DNA from: Legionella rowbothamii | GTDB taxonomy: Bacteria > Pseudomonadota > Gammaproteobacteria > Legionellales > Legionellaceae | NCBI RefSeq assembly: GCF_900639985.1 | Contig: NZ_CAAAIM010000005.1 | Coordinates: forward strand, 62,001-126,000 | Direction: 5' to 3' | DNA: 64,000 nucleotides | Part shown: piece after piece, positions 54,657-62,615 of the stretch | Position numbering within the stretch: position 1 is the first letter of the stretch | Layout of the letters: the number at the start of each line of letters is the position of its first letter | The notes under the pieces: generated by a model | What the model was told of the DNA's origin: nothing | The model's input: only the letters and a program-made list of their open reading frames with translations | The model's database searches: none | Program-made: the position numbers and the translations under genes

Positions 54657-55787
54657 ATGGCTCAACAATCGCAACAACAAGGCACAGATAGTGGTATGGC
54701 TCCCGTATGGATTACGGTGCTGCTGTTTATTACTGTATTTCTGGTTTGGAGAACAGGCCATCAGTATATTGTGATGATTGTTTTTCAAATAAATATCCTG
54801 CAAGCCAAATTAGTTAACCTGTTCATCCATAATGAGCAATTAACCAGTTTAATCTATCTGATGCAAACCATTGATCCAAATGCAGTAGATTGGGATCAGC
54901 TGGTGGATACCACGCGTGCTGTGGGTGATTTTATGCGCTATCCTGTAGTTTTGGCATTAGGAGTAATGGCTATTGTTCTTTACCAATCTAATCTTAAATT
55001 AAAATACCGTAAAGCCCATGATATGAAGTCTTTGCGTGCACAGGAGCAGTTTAACTGGCCGGCAATTATGCCCGTAGTTAAAGAAGATTTAGTGAGCCAG
55101 GATGTTAATGTGGGGCCTTGGGCAATGGCATTAACCCCTTTGGAGTTTGCTCGTAAACATCATTTATTAAAAAAGGATGATGTTTTGTTGGATAATCCTG
55201 TTCCTGGTATGGAAATGACCGCGGGTCTTAGGCGAGGAGATGCTAAGCGTGTCTTTACGTTACAGTTAGGGCCGTATTGGGATGGTTTTGAGCATTGTTC
55301 GCCACAAGCTTATGCCTTAGCTGGTGTGTTTATGGCGCGTTTAAATCGTGACCGTGATGCGGCTAATCATATTTTATCTGTATTGGACCGTACTTTTGTG
55401 GAGGGGAAACCTGATTTTTCGGTGGCTAGGCCCGTAGTTGAAAAATACAAAAATACGGAGGAGATCCAGGAAATAACTTCAAAACATGCCTATACTTTAA
55501 CTGTACTGGCTTCATTGCTTGAGAAAGCTCGGCAAGATGGAGTAGTTCCCAGTTCCGAATTTTTATGGCTAAAACCCGTTGATCGACGATTGTGGTATAT
55601 GTTGAATTGTGTAGGCAGACAAACACCCTATTCGGAAGTTGCGGGTGCTTTTGCACATTGGCGTGCAGAGAAAGAAATGGGGCGACGTTCTTTAGTGCCA
55701 ATGATCGATGAAGCAATTAGAGCTTTAGAGGTAGCCGTGAAAGAAGTTAAATTATCACCTCGTCAAATGCAGGAGTTAGAACCATGA
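54657..55787 (+). CDS. icmP: Dot/Icm coupling complex protein IcmP (DotM)
   Basis: A 376-residue membrane protein of the known DotM length. Membrane helices lie at about 18-38 and 88-105, the latter within MRYPVVLALGVMAIVLYQSN; the large cytoplasmic domain follows with FNWPAIMPVVKEDLVSQDVN and GPWAMALTPLEFARKHHLL. DotM partners DotL in the coupling complex and its cytoplasmic domain binds effectors with acidic C-termini. The stop overlaps the icmO start by four bases. Confidence 0.96.
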   Translation: MAQQSQQQGTDSGMAPVWITVLLFITVFLVWRTGHQYIVMIVFQINILQAKLVNLFIHNEQLTSLIYLMQTIDPNAVDWDQLVDTTRAVGDFMRYPVVLALGVMAIVLYQSNLKLKYRKAHDMKSLRAQEQFNWPAIMPVVKEDLVSQDVNVGPWAMALTPLEFARKHHLLKKDDVLLDNPVPGMEMTAGLRRGDAKRVFTLQLGPYWDGFEHCSPQAYALAGVFMARLNRDRDAANHILSVLDRTFVEGKPDFSVARPVVEKYKNTEEIQEITSKHAYTLTVLASLLEKARQDGVVPSSEFLWLKPVDRRLWYMLNCVGRQTPYSEVAGAFAHWRAEKEMGRRSLVPMIDEAIRALEVAVKEVKLSPRQMQELEP

Positions 55788-58135
55788 TGCGTGGTATTGA
55801 GTCTCGTCATGAAGTAGATCCTACCCTCCTCCTTAGGGACACGCGAACCCTAACGCAGAGAATGGCGGATTTTTTTGCTGATCCGACGAATGTTTCGATT
55901 ATTCTATTTTCCCTGGCGGCCGCATCCTTTTATATTTCAGAAGTGGCAACCTTACTAATGTTAATCGGTGGTGGCGCGTTTGCTTACAGCTATACACGTA
56001 AACAAAAACTTCCTTTTAGATTGCCACTTGTTTCGCGAGTAAAAGATTACAATGACATGAAGCCGGGCATAAACAAGCCTAACATTGCGCGAGGTATTGC
56101 TTTTTTTGGTAATGATCGGAAGAGCGGAGAGGAACTGTGGTTTGCCAACGATGACATGCGTACTCACGCACTGATTTTCGGTTCAACCGGTAGTGGTAAA
56201 ACAGAATGTTTAGTTTCTCTGGCCTATAACGCGTTGGTTCAGGGCAGTGGATTTATTTATGTGGATGGAAAAGGGGATAACTCGCTTTATGCGAAGGTAT
56301 TTTCCATGGTTCGTAGCATGGGGCGCGAAGACGATTTACTGCTAATTAACTTCATGACGGGTGCGCGAGATATTGTTGGTCCCCAGGAAAAAAGATTATC
56401 TAATACACTGAATCCCTTTTGTCAGGGCTCTTCCAGTATGTTAACCCAGTTGGTGGTTAGCTTGATGGGGTCTTCTCAACAGGGTGGTGACGGTGACATG
56501 TGGAAAGGCCGTGCGATCGCGTTCGTTGAAGCTTTAATGCGTTTATTAGTTTACATGCGTGATGATGGCGCGATTCTTCTTGATGCCAACAGTATTCGTA
56601 ACTATTTCGATTTAACTCGGTTGGAATCAATCGTGGTTGATAAAGTCTTTCCTCGCGATGACATGGAAAGTATAAACATTGAACAGGTTCCAAAGTTGGT
56701 TACTGACCCATTACGGAACTATTTAAATACTTTGCCTGGTTATAATAAAGAAAAAAAGGGGAAACAAGTATCTCAAGTACTCGAGCAACATGGTTTCATC
56801 ACCATGCAGCTTGTACGAAGTTTCTCCTCTTTGGCGGATACCTATGGACACATTATTCGTACCAATCTGGCAGAGGTGGACTTTAAAGATGTGATCTTGA
56901 ATCGTAGAATTTTAGTTGTGTTATTACCTGCACTAGAAAAATCACCTGATGAGTTGGCAAACCTGGGTAAGATTATTGTATCTTCCTTAAAAGCCATGAT
57001 GGCTGCAGGTTTGGGGGAAGACGTTGAAGGGGATTACCGCGACGTTATCTTAAGAAAACCTACTAATGCGCCCACACCTTATATGTGTATTCTTGATGAG
57101 TATGGATATTATGCAGTGCAAGGGTTTGCGGTGGTACCTGCTCAGGCGCGTTCTCTTGGATTCTCTGCGATTTTTGCAGGGCAAGATTTGCCGGCCTTCC
57201 AAAAAGCATCCAAAGAAGAGGCGGCATCCATTGGTGCAAACACGAACATTAAAATTTGTATGAAACTGGAAGACCCTACCGAAACCTGGGACTTCTTTAC
57301 CAAAACGGCGGGTGAGGCTTATGTTACTAAGGTTGACTCATTCCAGGCTAAAGACAATACCATGTCAAATAGTTATGCGGACAGCAAGAGTTCTTCCTTT
57401 GAAAAAAGAGCTCGGGTAGATCTTTTGGACCTTAAAGAGCAAACCGAGGGTGAGGCACATATTTTCTTCAAATCAAAAATTGTTCGTGCCCGCATGTTTT
57501 ATGCGAACCCTAAACCGGTTAAGCAATTAAAAATTAACCAATTCTTAAAAGTTGAACCGCCACCAGATGACTACTTAATGAAGTTACAAAAACAGTTAGC
57601 TTCATTCCAGTCTATTCTGGAAAGTGGTGATTTAACGATTAATAAGACGGCGGATAGCGAGGAAATTACCCTCATAAGTAAGTTATTACGCGAATCTACC
57701 GTGACAGAGCCTATTGAACGTGGCGTAACCGCCTTAATTGCATTCCATAATTTTAATGAGCCAGAACCGGTTGAGGAATTGATTGAGGAGGAGGTTGAGG
57801 GGGCATTAACCATATTTAGTCCCTTACGTGTCAACGTTGGAGATCCTCCGTTATTAGTCCGTGATAAAGAAACTTTCTCTGAATCATTATTACCGATTAA
57901 TGAGACGCGTAATCAAATGATGACGATTGAGCGATTGTCGGGAGCTAAAGATAAATACGCTGGTACGGTCGCTAATGAGTTAATTAAAGACTTCCAATTG
58001 GCAACCAGTTATCCGCCTGAAGAGCGTGACTTTATCGACCCCCATACGTTAACGGAAATTGTAAAAGATCTCGCCGTCAAATTTGCAAGCGAGCGTGATA
58101 AAGTGAATAAAAAGAATGCTGAAGGATTAGAATAA
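55784..58135 (+). CDS. icmO: Dot/Icm coupling ATPase IcmO (DotL)
   Basis: A 783-residue VirD4-like ATPase, the receptor for effectors. Two membrane helices lie near residues 35-70, Walker A is IFGSTGSGKTECL (about 130), Walker B-like CILDEYGYYAV lies near 430. The C-terminal 120 residues (about 660-783) form the extension that in L. pneumophila binds IcmS, IcmW and DotN; it is present and of normal length. Start MMRGIESRHEVDPTLLLRD is canonical. The following gene is on the opposite strand. Confidence 0.97.
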   Translation: MMRGIESRHEVDPTLLLRDTRTLTQRMADFFADPTNVSIILFSLAAASFYISEVATLLMLIGGGAFAYSYTRKQKLPFRLPLVSRVKDYNDMKPGINKPNIARGIAFFGNDRKSGEELWFANDDMRTHALIFGSTGSGKTECLVSLAYNALVQGSGFIYVDGKGDNSLYAKVFSMVRSMGREDDLLLINFMTGARDIVGPQEKRLSNTLNPFCQGSSSMLTQLVVSLMGSSQQGGDGDMWKGRAIAFVEALMRLLVYMRDDGAILLDANSIRNYFDLTRLESIVVDKVFPRDDMESINIEQVPKLVTDPLRNYLNTLPGYNKEKKGKQVSQVLEQHGFITMQLVRSFSSLADTYGHIIRTNLAEVDFKDVILNRRILVVLLPALEKSPDELANLGKIIVSSLKAMMAAGLGEDVEGDYRDVILRKPTNAPTPYMCILDEYGYYAVQGFAVVPAQARSLGFSAIFAGQDLPAFQKASKEEAASIGANTNIKICMKLEDPTETWDFFTKTAGEAYVTKVDSFQAKDNTMSNSYADSKSSSFEKRARVDLLDLKEQTEGEAHIFFKSKIVRARMFYANPKPVKQLKINQFLKVEPPPDDYLMKLQKQLASFQSILESGDLTINKTADSEEITLISKLLRESTVTEPIERGVTALIAFHNFNEPEPVEELIEEEVEGALTIFSPLRVNVGDPPLLVRDKETFSESLLPINETRNQMMTIERLSGAKDKYAGTVANELIKDFQLATSYPPEERDFIDPHTLTEIVKDLAVKFASERDKVNKKNAEGLE

Positions 58136-58170
58136 ACCTCTACTACTAACTGCTCATGAGTCACGCATAG

Positions 58171-58191
58171 GCTGGGCTGAAAAAGCCCAGC
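58171..58191. terminator. GCTGGGCT/AGCCCAGC hairpin after icmO
   Basis: Eight-base perfect stem with a five-base A-rich loop, 35 bases beyond the icmO stop and between convergent genes. No T-tract. Same sequence as the stem that ends the sugar transporter operon. Confidence 0.5.
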
Positions 58192-58268
58192 AAACCCTGT
58201 TCGAGCAAAACTCTCAATGAGGGGCTTTTCCGCCCAACCCATTTAAGACTTAAAGGTGAAGGCCCACT

Positions 58269-59726
58269 TCATCCCTCAATAACCGTCTGATTAATAAAAG
58301 CCTTAACTTTTCGAGTAACTAAAAATAAAAATACCGCCCCAGCCAAGGCCCATATCCCTAACTGTTCAAAAATAGACAAATAGTTCTCGTTGGTAAGTTC
58401 GGGTGCATGAGTTTGGTTTGTTACCATTTCATTCGCGAAATAATGCGACAAAGAGGCCGCAGCACCTGCAACTAGCATCCATGAGCCCATCATTAGACCT
58501 TGTAAATGTAAGGGCGCAATACGACCAATCATCGCATAACCTACAGGCGCAATGAGTAACTCGGAGATTCCCTGAAAAATAAAATAAAATATAACCCATG
58601 ATAAACTTACAAGCCCATCAGGCCCTGAGAAGCTGATCCCGCAGGCAAGAGCAAAAAAGGACAAGCCTAATAAAATAAAACCACAGGCGAATTGTACGGA
58701 AATGGAGAAATTAAATTTATTTTGAAGTGAGTTAATAAGCAGGGACAGTAGTGGGGCACAGACAATAATGACCAATGGGTTAATATTTAATAACCATTGA
58801 GTTGCAATCTCATAGCCGAAAAGATGTCGATCTGTGTTATTTTTAATAAAAAGAATTACCCCCATTGGGCCGGTGAAATAAATCATCCAGAACAGTACGG
58901 AAATGATCGCCAGGAGTAGATAAGCCATAATACGATCTTTATCTATTTTTGATTTTTGGCGAAGCCCTAGATAGAGAATGGCTAAAAACATTAGCACACT
59001 TATGGTGATAACCAGATTATTACTTAATTCGGTTGCTTTAAAGCTAAGCACCAGGAGTGGAATACAACCAAGCGTGAGCAAGGTTCCTACTAAATTGTTT
59101 CTTAAGCCTTGCAATGAATTGACTTGTGCTAAGGGAGTGTTTGTATCAGCTAAAACTGACCAGTTACGTAGGATAAAGAGTATCGTAAGGGCATCCATTA
59201 AAATTGCCGTATAAAAGAGGCCTTGATATTCATTGGTGTAATCGAAGACCCCGCTTAATGTATACCCCGCAAAAAAACCGATGCTCATCATGGCATAACT
59301 AAGAATAAAAGCCGTTTCTCTACGTTCATCCTCTGAGCTAAAGCGCTGGGTAAGCATATTATTATAACAGGTAAAACTAATACCACAGCCAACTAAAAAC
59401 ATACTCAAACTGACAAATAAAAGCGACGTAGAGCGAGTGGTTAAAGTAAATAGGCCAAGAATTTCAATCAGGGATGCAAGCACAAATAAGACACGATTGC
59501 TTAAAAAGCGCCCTCCCAGCAGACCCCCAATTAACTGCAAAACATAATTAAGTGCCAGAAAGAGCCCCACTATGCTACTTGATAGTCGCTGTTCTACTTG
59601 TAGTTGTTTGGTAAGAAATAGGGCAAGAGATGAATAAAGAGTAGCATAAGAAAATGTTGTAAGCGCCTGTACGAAATAGAGCGCTATTATTCCCTTGGGC
59701 ATATTGGAGACTATTTTTTTCATCAT
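58269..59726 (-). CDS. POT-family peptide transporter-like MFS protein
   Basis: A 485-residue, 12-14 helix permease. ELLIAPVGYAMIGRIAPLHL followed by MMGSWMLVAGAAASL is typical of the proton-dependent oligopeptide transporter (POT/PTR2, Dtp) family, and SYAMMSIGFFAGYTLSGVF matches its early helices. The start is set at the ATG at 59726; a TTG at 59750 is less likely. It lies on the opposite strand between icmO and icmN, which are adjacent in L. pneumophila as I recall. It does not look like a secretion component and may import peptides as nutrients. Confidence 0.85.
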   Translation of the reverse strand: MMKKIVSNMPKGIIALYFVQALTTFSYATLYSSLALFLTKQLQVEQRLSSSIVGLFLALNYVLQLIGGLLGGRFLSNRVLFVLASLIEILGLFTLTTRSTSLLFVSLSMFLVGCGISFTCYNNMLTQRFSSEDERRETAFILSYAMMSIGFFAGYTLSGVFDYTNEYQGLFYTAILMDALTILFILRNWSVLADTNTPLAQVNSLQGLRNNLVGTLLTLGCIPLLVLSFKATELSNNLVITISVLMFLAILYLGLRQKSKIDKDRIMAYLLLAIISVLFWMIYFTGPMGVILFIKNNTDRHLFGYEIATQWLLNINPLVIIVCAPLLSLLINSLQNKFNFSISVQFACGFILLGLSFFALACGISFSGPDGLVSLSWVIFYFIFQGISELLIAPVGYAMIGRIAPLHLQGLMMGSWMLVAGAAASLSHYFANEMVTNQTHAPELTNENYLSIFEQLGIWALAGAVFLFLVTRKVKAFINQTVIEG

Positions 59727-59886
59727 TAAGTCATAAATGAGAGGAAGCAAAACTCTAACATTAAAAAGAGGGTTTGATAAATATTTTTACACATATGATG
59801 CATAAATGGACTGAAATTAATAAAAAAAATGTTAAGACATAAATAAATATTTAAAAAAATAGCAATTTATTTGAATTCATTGTAAC

Positions 59887-59901
59887 GTAATGATTTGTAA
59901 A
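59887..59901 (+). promoter_or_regulatory. CpxR-like site before icmN
   Basis: GTAAT-N5-GTAAA at 59887-59901 matches the CpxR consensus GTAAA-N5-GTAAA at 9 of 10 defined bases, about 85 bases before the icmN start. TAGACT at 59923-59928 may be the -10 element. Confidence 0.45.
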
Positions 59902-59984
59902 TTTATCTTAATCTTTGGTTAATAGACTTTGGTCAATTACAGCCATCCGAAGTGGTTTTTATTTTGTAACATGAGGGATCAAAA

Positions 59985-60557
59985 GTGAGATCAGTACTTA
60001 CTAAATATATAGTCTTGCTAATTAGGGCTGTAGGAGCGATTGCCTTATGCATTATAATAGCTTCGTGTGGTAGAGACTATTGGGCTTTACCTCCCGAATT
60101 GCCCAGAGGCCCATGTAAAGATACTGGTGCTTGTGATACCACAATTATCAAGTACATGAAAAAATTTAATAAAAATGGGGTGAAAGTAGTTAGCATTGGC
60201 CAAGATTATATGGTTAGCATCCCTGCAACCTTTTTATTTCATCCACAGACCCCCAATATTAAATGGCGCTCTTATAGACTGCTAAATGATGTTGCAATAT
60301 TTCTAAAACAGTTTCGCAAAATTTCAGTTTTCATAACCGGATACAGCAGTAAATATGGATCTCCAGCCAGAGAACATGCGCTTACCTTGGCACGGACTCG
60401 TGTGGTTAGTGAATATTTGTGGTCTCAAGGTATTGATAGTCGTTTTATCTTTACCCAAGGTGTTGGTAGTGATAAACCAATTATAGCGTATCCACTTGGT
60501 GGAGATTACTCCGCCAATGCGCGAATAGAAATCACCTTTAGACGAGCAGCGGGTTAG
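59985..60557 (+). CDS. icmN: Dot/Icm outer membrane lipoprotein IcmN (DotK)
   Basis: A 190-residue lipoprotein: hydrophobic N-terminus then lipobox IASCGRDYW. The C-terminal half is OmpA-like (ISVFITGYSSKYGSPAREHA, LTLARTRVVSEYLWSQGID, FTQGVGSDKP), a peptidoglycan-binding fold found in DotK (also called LphA). It belongs to the outer part of the core complex. The start is a GTG at 59985 with a GAGGGAT site; the ATG at 59972 stops after five codons. Start of the icmNMLKE operon. Confidence 0.94.
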   Translation: MRSVLTKYIVLLIRAVGAIALCIIIASCGRDYWALPPELPRGPCKDTGACDTTIIKYMKKFNKNGVKVVSIGQDYMVSIPATFLFHPQTPNIKWRSYRLLNDVAIFLKQFRKISVFITGYSSKYGSPAREHALTLARTRVVSEYLWSQGIDSRFIFTQGVGSDKPIIAYPLGGDYSANARIEITFRRAAG

Positions 60558-60565
60558 GAGTAAAG

Positions 60566-60850
60566 ATGAATCGCGAAGGTTGGGCCTTAATTAAAAAGAA
60601 CAAAAGCTTTAATGTTAATGTTTTCCGACGGGGTTTAATTTCCGTAATTGTTTCTTTAGGATTGAGTTGTATTTTGGGTTTATTAATGTTTTATGTATAT
60701 CTAGCTGAACCCGAACGTGATTTTTATGCTACCAGTGGGGTAACTCCTCCAATAAAGCTGGCCCCTATGTTAGCTCCGAATATGTCATCACAGGCGTTGT
60801 TGCCCCCGGATCCGCCTACTGATGAGGAAGAAAAACTGATACCGCAATAA
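60566..60850 (+). CDS. icmM: Dot/Icm inner membrane protein IcmM (DotJ)
   Basis: A 94-residue protein with one membrane helix (about 25-48, LISVIVSLGLSCILGLLMFY). It resembles the N-terminal part of IcmL, for example DFYATSGVTPPIKLAPM here and RYFATSINGRITPLFPL in IcmL, as known for DotJ and DotI, which form a complex. The tail is proline and acid rich. Eight bases separate it from icmN. Confidence 0.94.
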   Translation: MNREGWALIKKNKSFNVNVFRRGLISVIVSLGLSCILGLLMFYVYLAEPERDFYATSGVTPPIKLAPMLAPNMSSQALLPPDPPTDEEEKLIPQ

Positions 60851-60873
60851 GCACAATAAAAATAGAGGATATT

Positions 60874-61515
60874 ATGGCTGAAGATGCCTTAACAGTCGTT
60901 ACATTAAGAAATAAATTTTATAAAGATAGCCAGAGAAAGGTAATGCTTGCTTTACTCGTTGCATTATTGGTTAACCTTGTGTTGGCTTCTATGTTGGTCT
61001 ATATGCTGACACATCCTCCTGCTCCGAGATATTTTGCTACCAGCATTAATGGTCGAATTACGCCCTTATTCCCATTAAATGAGCCGAACCAATCTGACTC
61101 TGCAGTATTACAATGGGCAAATCAGGCCGCTATAGCTGCGTTTACTTATAACTTCGTGAACTATCGAGATGAGTTACAAGCGTCATCGGGGTTCTTCACC
61201 GCAGAAGGTTGGGATCAATTCTTGAATGCGTTGCAACAATCCAATAACCTCGATGCGGTTAAGGCTAAAAAATTGATTGTCTCTGCTGTCGCAACTAGAG
61301 CGCCGATTATTTTGCAGAAGGGGGTTTTAAATGGGAGTTACTCATGGCGCGTACAAATGCCAATTCTAGTAACTTATCAGAGTGCCAGCGAATTTACGCA
61401 ACAAAATAATGTGGTGACTATGTTAATTACCCGAGTCTCAACATTGAATTCTCCTAGAGGAATTGGTATATCACAGTTTGTTGTTGGACCTGCCAGTGGT
61501 GGAGTTTCTCAATGA
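60874..61515 (+). CDS. icmL: Dot/Icm inner membrane protein IcmL (DotI)
   Basis: A 213-residue protein with one membrane helix (about 25-45) and a VirB8-like periplasmic domain: FNFVNYR-type NFVNYRDELQASSGFFTAEG, GWDQFLNALQQSNNLDAV, KKLIVSAVATRAPIILQKG and RVQMPILVTYQ. DotI is essential for assembly and partners DotJ. The stop overlaps the icmK start by four bases. A diverged secreted relative is encoded at 10926-11369. Confidence 0.96.
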   Translation: MAEDALTVVTLRNKFYKDSQRKVMLALLVALLVNLVLASMLVYMLTHPPAPRYFATSINGRITPLFPLNEPNQSDSAVLQWANQAAIAAFTYNFVNYRDELQASSGFFTAEGWDQFLNALQQSNNLDAVKAKKLIVSAVATRAPIILQKGVLNGSYSWRVQMPILVTYQSASEFTQQNNVVTMLITRVSTLNSPRGIGISQFVVGPASGGVSQ

Positions 61516-62615
61516 AAAAGGTGAATCAGTTTTTTAAGTTTTGTGTTTTATGTAGTATTACTCATTGGGGGGCTAGCGCCTCCTTTGCTGCTCCTACTCA
61601 ACAACAGGACAGCGCGCAGCAAGCATTGCAGCAGTTACGTATATTACAACAGCGTTTATCAAATAATCCTGGACAAGGTGGGGCTCAAGGCCAAGTTGCT
61701 CAAGGGCAGAACCAAGGTGGTGGCAATAATATACCTATCCCCTTATCTGACTCTTTATACCAGGCTCCTCCACAAAAGCCTGAACCCGCACAGCCACAAA
61801 CTCAAAATCCTAATGAGCAAGTGGTGAGTCAATCCGATGAAGAGGTTATCGATAATAAAGCCTTTAAAGATATGAGCCGTGGTTTATATCCTTTAACTCC
61901 TGAACAAATTGTACATTTAAGACAAATGCAACAAACAATGGAATATGCGAAGGCATCCACACCAGGAACACCGCCTAAACCTACAGCTACATCGCAATTT
62001 GTTAATCTATCTCCCGGGTCTACTCCTCCGGTTATTCGCTTGGCTCAGGGATTTGTTTCTTCACTGGTCTTTTTAGATTCTACGGGTTCTCCTTGGCCAA
62101 TTTCTGCGTATGATTTGGGGGATCCCTCTGCGTTTAATATTCAATGGGATAAAACCAGTAACACGTTAATGATTCAAGCATTGAAATTATACAATTACGG
62201 TAACCTAGCGGTTCGTTTGCAGGGGCTAAATACCCCGGTAATGCTAACACTCATTCCTGGCCAGAAAGCGGTAGATTATCGTGTCGATTTGCGGGTGCAA
62301 GGTTATGGCCCCAATGCAAAAAACCGACCTATGGAAGCGGGGCTGCCTCCCTCTGCTAGTGAGTTGCTTTTACACGTCCTCGATGGGGTGCCCCCTCCAG
62401 GAAGTAAGCGGTTAGGGATTGTCGGTGGTGATGCGCGTGCATGGTTATCCAACGATAGAATGTTTATTCGTACAAATCTTACTATATTGTCTCCGGGCTG
62501 GCTTGCAAGTATGACTAGCGCAGATGGTACGCATGCTTATGAAATGCAAAAGTCCCCGGTATTATTAGTCTCCTGGCATGGAAAAGTCATGCAGCTCAAG
62601 GTAGAAGGGTTATAA
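61512..62615 (+). CDS. icmK: Dot/Icm outer membrane core protein IcmK (DotH)
   Basis: A 367-residue exported protein: signal peptide ending ASASFAAP, a glutamine- and glycine-rich linker (about 30-95), then the conserved domain with RGLYPLTPEQIVHLRQMQQT and SPGSTPPVIRLAQGFVSSLVF. It is the VirB9/TraN-like part of the outer membrane core with DotC, DotD, DotF and DotG. icmE starts directly after its stop. Confidence 0.96.
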   Translation: MKKVNQFFKFCVLCSITHWGASASFAAPTQQQDSAQQALQQLRILQQRLSNNPGQGGAQGQVAQGQNQGGGNNIPIPLSDSLYQAPPQKPEPAQPQTQNPNEQVVSQSDEEVIDNKAFKDMSRGLYPLTPEQIVHLRQMQQTMEYAKASTPGTPPKPTATSQFVNLSPGSTPPVIRLAQGFVSSLVFLDSTGSPWPISAYDLGDPSAFNIQWDKTSNTLMIQALKLYNYGNLAVRLQGLNTPVMLTLIPGQKAVDYRVDLRVQGYGPNAKNRPMEAGLPPSASELLLHVLDGVPPPGSKRLGIVGGDARAWLSNDRMFIRTNLTILSPGWLASMTSADGTHAYEMQKSPVLLVSWHGKVMQLKVEGL

